A DNA stretch of 64,000 bases, taken from the NCBI RefSeq assembly GCF_021134715.1, contig NC_060019.1, forward strand, positions 9,052,001 through 9,116,000, in the 5' to 3' direction. This document shows positions 13,105 to 24,127 of this stretch, piece after piece. Source of the DNA: Daphnia pulex. Its lineage: Eukaryota; Arthropoda; Branchiopoda; Diplostraca; Daphniidae. The position numbers and the translations under genes are program-made. How positions within the stretch are numbered: position 1 is the stretch's first letter; the number at the start of each line of letters is the position of its first letter. The notes below the pieces were generated by a model. The model was not told the origin of the DNA. It did not search any database and saw only the letters and a program-made list of their open reading frames with translations.

Positions 13105-13141
13105 GCTGTGATGACATAATCTTTGATCTTATCTGATTCAT
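13105..13141 (+). ncRNA. Box C/D guide candidate, U2 snRNA G25
   Basis: C-type box GTGATGA (13109-13115) and D box CTGA (13134-13137) enclose CTTTGATCTTA. This is complementary over 11 nt to the insect-type U2 snRNA segment UAAGAUCAAAG (recalled, not searched). The fifth base upstream of the D box pairs with G25 of U2, a known 2'-O-methylated position. The C-to-D distance is short, so the true C box may lie further upstream and the GTGATGA seen may be the C' box. It lies in the intron ending at 13212. Confidence 0.45.
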
Positions 13142-13308
13142 ATTTTTAAATTATTCATGTCCGTTTATTGCCTTTGTAATTGAGAGCTAATTATTTCTCT
13201 TTTGTAATAAAGGATATCGTCAGTTTTTTCACCATTGCATTCATCACATCACAGAAGGAATGAAGGGTGAGTAAATGATTATGTAAGGCATGAATAAAAA
13301 TACTTTTA

Positions 13309-13457
13309 AATTGTGATGAATTAAAAGGCCGAGTTAGAATCATATCTGAGATTTTCTCAACGATGTTGTAGTGTTGAGTTTTCTTAATTCCTCTGCTTTA
13401 TTGTGACGGATTTTTCGAAATGGTCATGAAAAAATGTCCGAGAGCGTGACTGAATTC
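13309..13457 (+). ncRNA. Box C/D candidate(s) in intron 13267-13521
   Basis: GTGATGA at 13313-13319, CTGA at 13346-13349 and CTGA at 13450-13453. The last lies 68 nt before the acceptor and is preceded by ATGTCCGAGAGCGTGA. Whether this is one long RNA or two short ones cannot be settled by eye. No target recognised. Confidence 0.3.
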
Positions 13458-13649
13458 AAGATTTGTGTTGCATATTCCTTCGATCGTACATTTTTACTGA
13501 AACGTGTTTTCTTTTGAACAGGACGGTGTTGCTACTGATATGGGATGTTGAGTCAAGACTGTGCAGCAATCCAGTAACACCATCAGACATGGCTACAAGA
13601 AGTTGGAAATGTGAGTAATATTTGGTGTGTGCAAACGAAATGTGAATAT

Positions 13650-13725
13650 TTCTGTGATGATAATTGTACAGTGAAGAAACATTCAAATGTTTCTATTGAA
13701 AGTCAACCAAAAGGATACTGATAAC
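13650..13725 (+). ncRNA. Box C/D snoRNA candidate, orphan guide A
   Basis: C box GTGATGA (13654-13660) and D box CTGA (13718-13721), 74 nt upstream of the 3' splice site at 13795. The sequence upstream of the D box ends CAACCAAAAGGATA. The next intron has a candidate ending in nearly the same guide, so the two probably share a target. I do not recognise it in rRNA or snRNA from memory. Confidence 0.55.
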
Positions 13726-13899
13726 AATTGTTGTAAAAATTTGGTCTTGAACCTGATGTCATCATTGTTAATTATTAATTCAATGCTTTCTGTAGGTACT
13801 TGCTCGTTGTGATCGTCCACAATTCGTTACCAAGGGCATGTGATTACCACGACGTACTTGAAGGTGGGTCGCTGAGTTCACATAATCTAATCTATTATA

Positions 13900-13966
13900 A
13901 ACTAGTGATGAGAAAAATAGCGGCGAGGGTTCAATGACTAAGCCTTGCCAAAAGGATACTGATTGG
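13900..13966 (+). ncRNA. Box C/D snoRNA candidate, orphan guide B
   Basis: C box AGTGATGA (13904-13911) and D box CTGA (13959-13962), 65 nt before the acceptor at 14027. The guide ends CTTGCCAAAAGGATA, sharing CCAAAAGGATACTGAT with the candidate in the preceding intron while the rest differs. That pattern is typical of diverged tandem snoRNA duplicates. Confidence 0.55.
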
Positions 13967-14132
13967 AAGTTGGTTGAATTAATGTAAGAATTTTGGGTTG
14001 ATTATTAAATACTAATTGTTAATACAGGTGGCTAACTTGGAACATGATGGTGTCTTGGTGGAGTATTGCTAGGTGCTGACCTTTCAACACCGATTGATGT
14101 GAGTATCATGGGCGTTTTATTTCTTCTTTGAA

Positions 14133-14200
14133 GTAACTGATGAAAGTTTTGTATCCATATTGATGGATGATGGTATTACAAGCTCAACAGGCCTGATGCT
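14133..14200 (+). ncRNA. Box C/D snoRNA, 28S rRNA guide, copy 1
   Basis: C box CTGATGA (14137-14143, first base unusual) and D box CTGA (14193-14196). The guide CAAGCTCAACAGG is a 13-nt perfect complement of the conserved 28S segment CCUGUUGAGCUUG. The fifth base from the D box pairs with the G of CCUG. From memory this is the site assigned to yeast snR190 (25S G2395). The D box is 77 nt before the acceptor at 14273. A paralogue lies in the next intron. Confidence 0.7.
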
Positions 14201-14447
14201 CAATAATTAATTTGGTTTGAAAGGTGATTTTCAAGGTTACTCATTTTTCATGAATATTTTGGGTTCGGTATAGGAGTATTGCTGTTCGAGAAGTTACTTC
14301 TGTGTGTGTTTAACGGTCGGAAGCAACAGTAGCAGTAGCCTGCACAGCATCGCATGTTTCAATATGTATGTCGGGTGGTGGAACCAACTTGTTAGCTGGA
14401 TTGAAACCTACGTAAGTTAAAAGGCGGATTTTTTATATGTTTAAAAT

Positions 14448-14516
14448 TGTTAGTGATGAAGCTATTGTATCCTTATTGATGGATGACGGTATTACAAGCT
14501 CAACAGGCCTGATACG
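14448..14516 (+). ncRNA. Box C/D snoRNA, 28S rRNA guide, copy 2
   Basis: Paralogue of the preceding candidate with canonical boxes: AGTGATGA (14452-14459) and CTGA (14509-14512), 76 nt before the acceptor at 14588. The 3' half, including the guide CAAGCTCAACAGG, is nearly identical to copy 1, while the 5' part has diverged. The duplicated guide and equal intron position support function. Confidence 0.75.
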
Positions 14517-14680
14517 TTATCAAATCTTGGCTGCTGTCTTTGATTGTTGGTTAAATTTTGAATGGAAATCTATCTTTTCCGATTGCAGTTGCTATCACTG
14601 GATTCAACTGAGTGGTTATAGCTGTGGGTGTTGGATCGAGTCAGGGAGAGGCTGTAATCTGAACAATAGGATTATTTCAG

Positions 14681-17605
14681 GTAAATTTTAAAGTAAACAT
14701 TTTTGTCAATAAGAATTGGTCATATCCGCATTGGAATCTTTTCTTGTGTTACTTCTTCCTAATCTTGTTAGTATTACTGTATGTGGGTTATTTTTATTTT
14801 ACTAATAATAAGCTTTTCGTCATTTGTTTCCATCTGTGACGTGTCGAGTCATTGTTTGTGACAGAAAAGTATGTAACATTAATCGTCCTCTCTGAAGTTG
14901 GGTTTTATTCAACACACTAGCAATGAATCTACCTACGATATTAAAAAACTAGGCGTCGGGAGAGGGTTACTACAGATGTTACTTGCCGCAGAAGTTCTCC
15001 ATTAACAAACCGTTATCACTTCCATTATATCAAAGGACTTACGCATCACGTATTAGGAAACATTTATATTTCTTTTCTAATCCATACTCATCGAATAATT
15101 GTTTTTTTTTTTCAATAAAACTAGAAACTTGAAGGTGATGAAATTTGACTATACGGTCAATTGAGTTCGACTATATCACGAGGTTAAGCATCTAGCCCAT
15201 TGTCGTTCAAGATTTCCATCACGGCCCCAAGAAAAACTCGCCGTCTAGAATCTACTCATCGGTGAAAATCCAGGACCATGAAGGAAATATCAACTCATGC
15301 AAAACAGCTGTTGCGCTCTACGTATTACCCAAACCCATCAACTAAAAGAGTGTTACTCCTGGAACATCGATGAGTGTTGTTCGTCAAACAATTTTTCGTA
15401 AACAAAGTTATGTAGCTCGAAAACAAGTCGACATACCTTGTGTCTACACAGCCGGATTTCGCGTCAACTGGCGCATTCAATTATTCATATCTCCAAAGAT
15501 GTCAAAATCAACACACTAATTATACATGTGAGTTGTATTAGAAAGAACTATTCATCAAAATGGATTTTTTTTAAATTTATAATTATTTTCTTACTTCAAT
15601 TTTGTTGCCATTCGTTACGGTTTCATAGAAAACTAGCGATGGGAAATTTCCATGATTCCTCCAGCATTCTAGCTGATTAGGACGATGTAACACCTCATGG
15701 ACAACTAACTACGTAAACTTGTAGTTCTTCATCTTCTTAGTGAAGGAGTCAACCATCCTCGTCCCAGTTTCGCACATTATTCAGGCTGCATTAAGCAAGT
15801 AAGTCTCCCGCCACTCGCTTCAGATAAAAATGCAAGTTTTATCTAGTCTTTTTGCAAACGAATCTGAAATGGGGCTTTTAACTCGGTTGACAAGTAGGCC
15901 TAGTCAGAAGGGCAATCTCGTGCATCTGAATAGTGGAATGTTCCAGCGTCTTTCATAAATGTGTTTTCAGCCAACGTTCGGAAGTAACTGGTATTGAGTA
16001 GGAGTAGGAGTAAAAGTAACAATTGAAAACACGCCTTTCTTACCGGGCATAGTCCATCGACTTCATCAAATACAATTCCCTGCTACGTTCCACCACCATA
16101 TTAACTTGCTCATTTGGAAATAGTCGGTGCTAAGGATATTTTGTCCTAATGTGTGGTGTGTATTTGTTATGTCCTGGTGATTTATTTATTTTTTTCTACT
16201 TTCGCACAGTGATACGGATACATTGACTGCCATTTTGCTGAATTGAAGCTGTGCACCATTTTCTGGCCTTTGCTGGAACTTTGGATATTGACCCGCCACA
16301 AGTGAAGATAGTTGGAGTTTACGCTGTTAGCATTGCCACGAGTGCACGAGAGTTAGGAATAGTTTATGCTAGTACGACAACCTTCTTTTTTTCAAGGGAA
16401 CATTAGAGATTGGGATTTGGGGGAAAAATGCGGAGTAAAAATAAGATTAAATCGGCAACAAGTATATGTTGCTATAGAATATTTGACTGTAATAAAAACA
16501 AATTAAAGTAGCCTTTATATAATATACATTTATATTGAAGTTGAATATTACATACATTGCATTTATGTAAAAAAGTTATATTCTTATAGTTATTGTCAAA
16601 TGTGTCATTTTTTTGTACCCTATTCTTGTGAAAGTTCCTTTGCAAGTTAAACTGTTTCCGTTCCTTGGTATTCTGTTTCGGCTTTCGAAATATGTAGTTA
16701 GTAATTTGTGTTATCATTATTTTTTTTTTGTTAACCATTAATATTTTAAAAAGGAACAAAACCAATGATATAATGAGTTGTCTAGTAAACAAGGAAAAAC
16801 CACCAAAATTTCCTCAATTCCCATACTACCAACACCCTCTTCCAGCTCCTCGACCTCCTGCTAAATACAACGGTTGTGTGCCCAACGGTGGGATTGGATT
16901 ATTGATTAGTAAAGAAAACGAAGTTCACAGAAAAGAAAGGAGCCCAAATTTGCATTTTTTGAAGTAGCTTTAACCTATGATGTGTATCATGCAATTTAGG
17001 AGCAGACAAAGTTTCCCAAGATGATTCTATTCTGTAGTAGGGCATTTAGCCGAGACAAAGCTGTCACATTCCTATGCTGCTATCCAATTATCAATGGCCA
17101 TCGGCACTTACAGAAAAAAAGAAAGATTTATCACAGGTAAGGCACAGTGCAGAATGACAGGAATAAAGCTAAAAGGGTGATACCTAGAGGTAGCGGAAGA
17201 CGATATTTCGTCAACTATCTGGAATCACTGACAGACGAGACACACATCAGCGAACGTCATGCTGCCTTCCACTCATTTTTATCCACCTTGGGTATTTTGT
17301 CTGTTGTGATGTGTGATGCTGTGGTGGTGGCTTTTTGGTGAAGACGAGATACAAATTTGGAGGAGAGAATATTACGTGAGTATCAAAGCCTTTTCTTGTT
17401 AGTTCTTTCAATTAAGTGTCAACGAGGCAGAGCGGACATTGTTTTCATGTTATTGTAAACGTTTCTTTTTTCTGGCACTAGACGGCATAGCCTTTGATCA
17501 TTTTCCACTCAGTTTAATTACGTTTACTTTGCACATCTCTGAAGAATTTTCTCAATGCTACTTAAAAAAAAATTTTGGGTGATAACTGCCAGTTTCTGTT
17601 TCAGC
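14681..17605. other. Stretch without recognisable genes
   Basis: No protein domain, RNA gene or clear repeat found. A degenerate box C/D-like pair (GTGACGT near 14858, CTGA near 14899) is too weak to call. Isolated splice-like sites (AG/GTAAG near 17131; GTGAGT near 17377) suggest that host-gene or other non-coding exons may continue here. The 16472-16792 part is AT-rich. Confidence 0.3.
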
Positions 17606-17992
17606 AACAAAGCTCACTTGTTAGATTTTTAATAATTTTTTTTATTTTCTACTTCCGGTTTTCTCATTTCTGTCAGTAGTTCAGTAAATATTTATCTGAC
17701 GTACAAAAGAACCAAATATTCGTTATCCTCGTTAAATTTGTGGCAAAGTTCATGTTTTATTTTGTACGAAAGCGTACTTCCGGTTTTGAGAATTTTCCTG
17801 AACTATAGTTCAGGAAAATTCTTGAATTTGGCCAAAATTTAGATTTCGTTTAAATCACATCTAATCGACCCCAAATTTCACGTAGATCACGAATATTTAG
17901 TTTATTTTGACGATAGCTATGTTTAAGGAGCTATTGCTTACTTCCGGTATACTTCCGGAAAAGTTGCCTAATACTAGCAAGTGAGCTTTGTT
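17606..17992. mobile_element. 387-bp MITE-like element with terminal inverted repeats
   Basis: Ends are AACAAAGCTCACTTG (17606-17620) and its exact reverse complement (17978-17992); the match continues imperfectly inwards (TTAG against CTAG). No coding frame. Inside are a 34-bp perfect palindrome (17789-17822) and four copies of ACTTCCGG (17651, 17776, 17940, 17951). I could not define a target-site duplication, so the class is uncertain. Confidence 0.6.
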
Positions 17993-20099
17993 CTCTGTAG
18001 AATTCTAAAGACTCCATGCTAATTTTAAGCAAAGAGAAATTGTCTTTTTGATTACTTTTATGACTTGCGACTATCTAAGGCAAGTCCTTTAGATATTGAG
18101 TTTGGAATGTGTCAAATAGATGGCGTGAAAGAATGTTGTTTGTTGTGTCAGATATGGGCTTATGACGTCAAAAGTTCAGCGACATCTTCTTCGAAAATTA
18201 CCAATGAATTCGTTGGTAAATTGACTAGATTTCCCGTGTTATTTGTTTGGCATGTGTTCTTTCATTATTTCTCATCCATTTCCAGGAGAAAATGTGAAAG
18301 GTTCATGAAGCCTGTACTGTCAACTATTGTGAATCCTGGTATCCTAACTGAATATGTCATCCAAATGACAGAGTGGTAACAACCAATGCTAGATTTAGTA
18401 CAGTATTGCTGGAACATCTTTTTCTTATTGTCTTCTCATCTTTTATTAGGATTCGAAAATTTACCGTAAGTCTGAAATAGCTAACTAAATCATTTGTATG
18501 TTGCGTCATAGTGAAAGGTGAAAGGCGTGAGGAATTGCAAATTTAGCTGCTGCGTGCTGTCTGCAAGGAAGCAATCCAATTGGCTGTCGCTAGGTGGCGC
18601 GAGCGTCTTCGGCCATTTTGTTCCTTGACAAATGAGAAGTGGGATGCTGCATGCTGGTCGTGACGTTTCCCATGGTGAAAATGTAAAGGTATTTTTTGTT
18701 AATTTCTTAGGGTAATAGGGTTACTTAATGTTAAATTTCGATGTGTAAATTGATAGGTGATTTCAATACCACTTTGTCAAACCAGAATCTATCTGGGAAG
18801 CCTGTCCATTTTGCTGAAATGTCGTGCCTCGTGTGTCTTGCTGCCTGCACCCAGTCGTATGTCTCGTGCCATGCTAAAGCAAAAGTAATTATTTTTTTCC
18901 AATTTCCTACTAAAGTACTTTGTTATAATGACTAGAGATCAAATTCCAGTTTGATGCCAACCAACTATGACTTCCTTTGTAAAATTTGAAATATCGGAGA
19001 GATCTGTTGGACTGCGTAGCTTTGTCTTACTCCTGGTATTCTTTTTTTCATTAAGAGTCCTGTGTAATTGTGCTTGTCTTTCCCCTATGGTAATTTTTTG
19101 ATTTTCTTGAATAGGTCCGCTGTTGGTTACCTTATTGCAGCCAGGTGGTGAAAGATGTGATGGAGACTAATTGAACTGTTGTATGCAGCGTGTGGTTCCA
19201 GTGTTATCCAGAAGTAGCTGTGCTGGCGGTATCCTGAACTAGCCTGAAGTTGCCAGTGATATCTGGGTCTCTGACTTTAAATATATTTTATGTTTGCATT
19301 TGTGTATTTCTCTCTGCCAATGCTATCCTGTGTTTGAAATCTTTTCTCATTCGTGTTTTTTGCTCTACCAGTGATTTCCTGTGTTTCACTCTTGAAATGG
19401 TTCCATTGTCTTTGGCGTTTTTATTGTGCAGTATACGATTGAGGCAACCTGATCTATGTCAGGTTTGACTCAGTCGACAACTGCTAGATTAAATTCCGGC
19501 TTTCTGCACCAACAAAATAATAACGGCACATGTTATTATCGCGGTTGGGAAAGTCACAGGCCCCCCCCTCCCTGGGGGCCATAAAATATACATGTATTTA
19601 TATGTTTATAAAAAATAAAAAAATAAAATACATCTTAAAAAGAATTGTTCATTTCTAAATAAAAAAACAAGGTATAAACGAACATCGCCAATTTTTATCG
19701 AAAAAGACTTAGTAAATAAATAATATGGTGGTTGTTTTTAAAAAGGCGGAAAAAAATAATAAAAATTTGGGCAGGAAATAATTATATAATTTTAAAATAT
19801 AGATTATAAAATTTTTAATTTTTCATAGGAATAAAGAACAAAATAGGTTTGATTTCATATTTTATTGTTAGCGAAGTAATAATATTGATATTGGTCATAT
19901 ACATGTGAAGAGCCTGAAATGTTATATATAAAAGGTGGTACAGTTGATCGCGAAACACAAGGGAGAATTACTTCGTGATCAAACAAATCTTTCTCCAAAA
20001 ATACATCAGAACTTCTCATTGCTATTTCCCTTTCGACCAGACGAATAACCAACGGCGGACATGCTGTTTACTCAGGGAAAAGGGACAACATATATGCAT
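17993..20099. other. Stretch without recognisable genes
   Basis: A small exon-like segment (TAG/GATTCGAAAATTTACC/GTAAG near 18448) and several short frames without domains. An AT-rich block follows 19580, preceded by a C-run/G-run inverted repeat at about 19561-19578. No product can be supported. Confidence 0.3.
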
Positions 20100-21380
20100 T
20101 TGTAAATTGTCCAGTCTAATTTATTTTTCAGTCTTGAATTTCAGCAACCTCTTTCGGCTTCACCAATGGATCAAGTCTGGAACGGCGGCGTACGATTTAT
20201 CTGAAACAAGAACGGAGATTTAGTTACCAGTCAATAATTAAATAAAACTATTCATCCAGCATTACCTTAACGTGCGTACAGGTGGCAAGAGACGACACGA
20301 CACATCGACAAAAGGCAGCCGATAAAACATGTCCGACAGCCACCAGGCAACATCAACTATTTTGCACAACCATTCAACACTGCAAGAACATCAACATTAC
20401 GTAAATATCACATTGAAATATGATGTTGAAGTGAATGTCTGCACAAGCTCCATTTGCGAAAATTCCATTTTGACAAGCTCCATTGCGAAAACGCGCCCTC
20501 AAGACATCTCGACTGGAAAATGACTGCAAAACCACTGCTCACACCATGAACGCTGCATCAACACCATTGGCAGCTCCAACATCAAACTAACCAAGAAATC
20601 CTGTAAATCAAGTTCAAAGGAAAACAATGAACCAATTACATTTTCAAATACAAGAAAGGGTTAATTTCTGTTTTATATTTAAAAAATACAATTCTATTGA
20701 GCAAATCTTTTCACAAAAGCTCTTAATTAGAAACATATAGTTGTTGTAAAATGTCATCTAAATCGAGAATTCAATGTCTGACCTGATTCCTGACAAAAAT
20801 CACATGTGTAGCACACACTTTTAAAGTAGACTAAAATATAGGCAAATTCTAACCCACTCGAGTGTTCTAACAAGTTAAGTGCATGTCTGTGAAAGCTCTT
20901 GGCATAATTCAACTGGAAATTGAAACAATTTGCAAAACAAAACGTAATGAAGCTCAGGCTTTACTGCTCAACAGTTAATAGAAAAATTTAAATTACTTTT
21001 TGAAACAAAGTCACACAATTTTAATTCAGAAACAAAGTCTTGAATTAAAAAGTTAAGCAATAATTACTTTTTACTGTTCTGCATGGAACGAAACGTGCAA
21101 CATTCAGCAAGAGACGACATTGTGGGAATGTACAGCAGGCCACATGCGATTACCAATTATGAATTGAAGACAATGTTACACGTTTTGAACCACACACAAA
21201 ATTAAATTTTATAAAATTAAAGAATAAAAAATGGAATTACCATGTCTATGATCAACAATGTCACGTAAGAAAGTACCAGCAATGACTAAATTTTACCTTC
21301 TCGGACAGCGTCTCGACAGCAAAAGAAAGACTGTTCTGTCAGTCGTCTCAGGACTTTGACAGTTTGATGACCCATCCCCC
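20100..21380 (-). ncRNA. Possible spliced non-coding transcript
   Basis: Minus-strand splice signals fit three exons: about 21296-21380 (donor GTAAAA), 20268-20597 (acceptor TTTACAG, donor GTAATG) and about 20100-20213 (acceptor TTTCAG). The last contains AATAAA near 20118-20123. No long frame crosses the junctions. Exon 2 holds a direct repeat of about 20 bp (ACAAGCTCCATT(T)GCGAAAA at 20444 and 20473). The call rests on splice-like motifs only. Confidence 0.3.
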
Positions 21381-22099
21381 TACACCCCTCTAGAAACAAA
21401 CACACTAGAGCTGAATAGTTCAATCCCTAAACACGCTGAAATATTTAGCCACCTAGTGACAGCCCTGAGCATCCACGGACGACTAGAATGGGACGGAAAA
21501 TAAACGAAATATTCGTCATCTCCGTGAAATACATTTAGTAGATAAAAAAAATTATCGAAAAATTAACAGGTGAGCTTTCTTGGTGGAATAGTTATCGTCA
21601 GTCATCACCAAAAAGTTACCACACAATGCCGATACATTTTTACAGGGATGTGCAAAATATTAAAATAACTGACTACAAAATAACTAAATAATTTGAGAGT
21701 TGAAAATGATCAAAGGCTATATAATAAAACCACTCGAAAAAAAGGCCTGATTTAGAAATTATTGCCATGGTTATACAATTTGAGCATGCTCATGCCATCT
21801 GCTAATGACGAATGGAACTAATACAGTTGATGCCATAGTTGCCATGGTGACGACAAAGCAACTGCCGATGTTACGATTTTCAATTTATTGTTTGGAAGGC
21901 TGATTTCCGATGACTGTTTTTAAACTCATCTTCATTAATTTAGTAAGGTTATTTTTCTGTGCATAAAAGATATGTAAATTTCAGAATTTAATTTTCTTTA
22001 GTTCTTGGTTTTCTTGGTGGCTTTTGCTTGGATTCCAGTCATCATTGCTGGTTTGAGCTCATCATTTAGGAGAGGTAGTTGTTATTAAACATATACATC
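21381..22099. other. Upstream region of SGF29
   Basis: No gene. Contains an X-box-like site at 21838-21851 (GTTGCCATGGTGAC) about 250 bp before the SGF29 ATG. The sequence is otherwise AT-rich. The promoter and 5' UTR of SGF29 must lie here. Confidence 0.35.
21838..21851. promoter_or_regulatory. X-box-like (RFX) site
   Basis: GTTGCCATGGTGAC fits RYYNYY-N2-RRNRAC. It lies upstream of SGF29, which has no known ciliary role, so it may be incidental or serve another transcript. Confidence 0.25.
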
Positions 22100-23295
22100 A
22101 TGGCTTTGTCATTAGATTCTGCCACACAGCAAGTCCAAGTAAGGTTGATATAATCAGTTGTTAAGGTATTTACTTAGTTCTAATTTGGATTGGGGTGCAG
22201 GAACGATTGAAGGGGATCTACAAGTTGGTCAAGCAGATTCAAGAAGAGAAAGTTCGTAATGAAGGTAACTTAAATGCTGTTATCAAAGCTCATGAAAAAC
22301 TTCAGTCAGATGACAAAATTTCTCCATATCACAAGGTATTTCTATTCCCATATCACTAATTAATCAGCACTAATGAATGCCTATAAAATTATCAGTCTAA
22401 ATTAAAAGGACTGTATTGCTCTGTGGTGGCTGATGCTGAAAAAGAAGAGGACCTTATTCGTAAGGCATTAAGCAAAATCTATGAAATTCGCGTTATCAGA
22501 CATGAAAGGAGAATTCAGGTTATTCCCAAGAACGTAAACTTAGAAAATTTCACCTAACATTGTACTAACATTCTTGTTCAGGCAAAACAAGCTGGCAGTA
22601 AGGAAACTATAAGAAGAGGTGCTCTCATGAAAATGCTTCTCGTTACTGCTCAAACTCTCCCGCTGTGGATCAGTAAGTCAGGACAACAGCCACCAGCATT
22701 ATGTGGAGCAGTTCCAGCTGACCCAACTTACGTTGCCAAAGTATTACATTATTCGAATGTCATAAACTGTTAATTGACTAACCGAAACACCTTATATGTA
22801 TGTCAGCTGGGAGATATTGTTGCGGCTTTGGTAAAGAGTACAGACGGCGATGAGAATTGGATTTTGGCAGAAGTCGTTCAATATTTAGCTTCTTCTGGGC
22901 GCTATGAAGTGGATGATATTGACGAGGAACAGAAAGAGCGACACACTTTAAGCAAACGCAGAGTAATTCCTCTTCCTTTGATGCGAGCTAATCCTGAAAC
23001 CGATCCCGATGCTTTGTTCTCAAAAGGAGCCACTGGTAAAAACAAAACAAAAAAATCGCAAATTTTAGCTGATCCGACGTTAGCATATTATTAACATACT
23101 AAACATTTGTTTTTAGTCATGGCTTTGTATCCACAAACGACCTGTTTTTACAAAGCGGTAATCAATCAATTACCCCAAACAGCTCAAGATGAATACCAAG
23201 TTCTTTTTGAAGATTCTAGCTATACTGAAGGATTCAGTCCGCCTTTGATGGTGGCGCAACGATATGTCATAGCTATCAAAGAGAAAAAGAAATGA
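22100..23295 (+). CDS. Sgf29: SAGA-associated factor 29 (tandem Tudor reader of H3K4me3)
   Basis: SGF29 anchors the histone acetyltransferase module of SAGA/ATAC to H3K4-methylated chromatin. Six exons: 22100-22138, 22201-22335, 22396-22518, 22582-22740, 22807-23035, 23117-23295. They total 864 nt (287 aa; human about 293) and all phases agree. The N-terminal third is a predicted coiled coil (ERLKGIYKLVKQIQEEK, then the charged SDDKISPYHK segment). The tandem Tudor (SGF29_C) domain begins at LGDIVAALVKSTDGDENWIL, continues through EVVQYLASSGRYEVDDIDEE and HTLSKRRVIPLP, and ends in VMALYPQTTCFYKAVINQLP and YQVLFEDSSYTEGFSPPLMV. The conserved Tyr/Phe residues of the methyl-lysine cage (YPQTT, F in CFYKA) are present. 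It converges on NDUFB6, with about 100 bp between the stops. Confidence 0.95.
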
Positions 23296-23396
23296 TTTCA
23301 AATACATTTGACCCTTTTTTCTATTCTCTCTTCTGTACAGCAGGATTTGTGTTTTTCACTACTTCTTCCAACCACGTATGAAACATGAAATAGAAT

Positions 23397-24127
23397 CTAA
23401 ATGGGGGAGTTTTTGAATCCGTAGTCGGCGTAGTCAGAAGGCTTCATTTTATCGGAAACTTTAGGGAAGTTCGGATCTCCTGGGTAAACTGCGGGTCTGG
23501 AGCCGAAAATTGCAAATCCTTTCTTGCGAGTCCAGTCCTAAAAGTTAAAATGTAGTATTTTGGGTGCTGTCCACTATTAGAGGCAAATACTTACATGAGA
23601 GTTGTACTTCAGATTGTAGGTAATTCCCAAAACCAGCCATCCAGCAAGAAGATATTTACCAACCCAATAGCGAGTAATCTGAGTTTTGTCGCCCTATGAA
23701 TAAGAAAAAGAATTAGAACACAGATTTTATGAATTATGTAGTAGTCTCACAACCACAAAATGGACAGTTAATTAATTTTTAAAAGTAAAGTGTTTTAGTT
23801 CACATTACATCTGCTCGAACTAAATCGGGGAAATGTTACCCATAACAAAAGTTTTAAGTTCTGTTAATACTTATTATTACTTACCAATCTAGATTGAAGT
23901 TTAGAGAAGACAAAATCAAGGGGAAAACGATATGCTCGACGGATTGGATTCATTTCCATTTGGCTGGCACTAAATTGCGTACGAGGTTCATGGTGGCCCA
24001 ACTCCTGAGCTTTGAGCCATTTTTTTCGCCATTCACGATCCAAATCGGTCATCGTTCCATCCAAACGAGCTCTTTCATTCTCGTAGGGGCCCCTGATGGT
24101 CATGGGTCGAGAAGTAGGTTCCGTCAT
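23397..24127 (-). CDS. NDUFB6: NADH dehydrogenase (ubiquinone) 1 beta subcomplex subunit 6
   Basis: An accessory subunit of mitochondrial complex I, in the membrane arm. Exons: 23885-24127, 23595-23693, 23397-23537, giving 483 nt (160 aa). The first exon carries the family signature around REWRKKWLKAQELGHHEPR (human RRRWLKDQELSPREP). The second encodes the single membrane helix (YWVGKYLLAGWLVLGITYNL). The third encodes the intermembrane tail with SRPAVYPGDPNFPKV, matching the family PGD motif. Splice phases are all 0. There is no cleavable presequence, as expected for this subunit. It is longer than the human protein (128 aa) mostly at the two ends. Confidence 0.88.

Larger units (their letters stand above)
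12730..14680 (+). ncRNA. Putative non-coding snoRNA host gene
   Basis: The region reads as small exons separated by short GT-AG introns: 12819-12920, 13213-13266, 13522-13610, 13796-13863, 14028-14098, 14274-14411 and 14589-14680. A pyrimidine-rich start near 12730 (TTCTTCCGCTGTCTAC) resembles a 5' TOP leader. The exons share no open reading frame and encode nothing recognisable. The introns ending at 13212, 13521, 13795, 14027, 14273 and 14588 each hold a box C/D candidate with its D box (CTGA) 75, 68, 74, 65, 77 and 76 nt before the 3' splice site, the spacing known for efficient intronic box C/D processing. This matches the gene type of SNHG1/UHG and Gas5, whose exons are dispensable. The transcript may continue 3' of 14680; I cannot place further exons. 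Confidence 0.6.

Noticed and set aside
13796..13863. Short coding exon of a protein gene in the snoRNA host region
   Set aside because: No frame continues across neighbouring exons in phase, and the introns fit a snoRNA host better.
18060..18090. Small hairpin GACTTGC/GCAAGTC
   Set aside because: Only seven base pairs; not distinguishable from chance.
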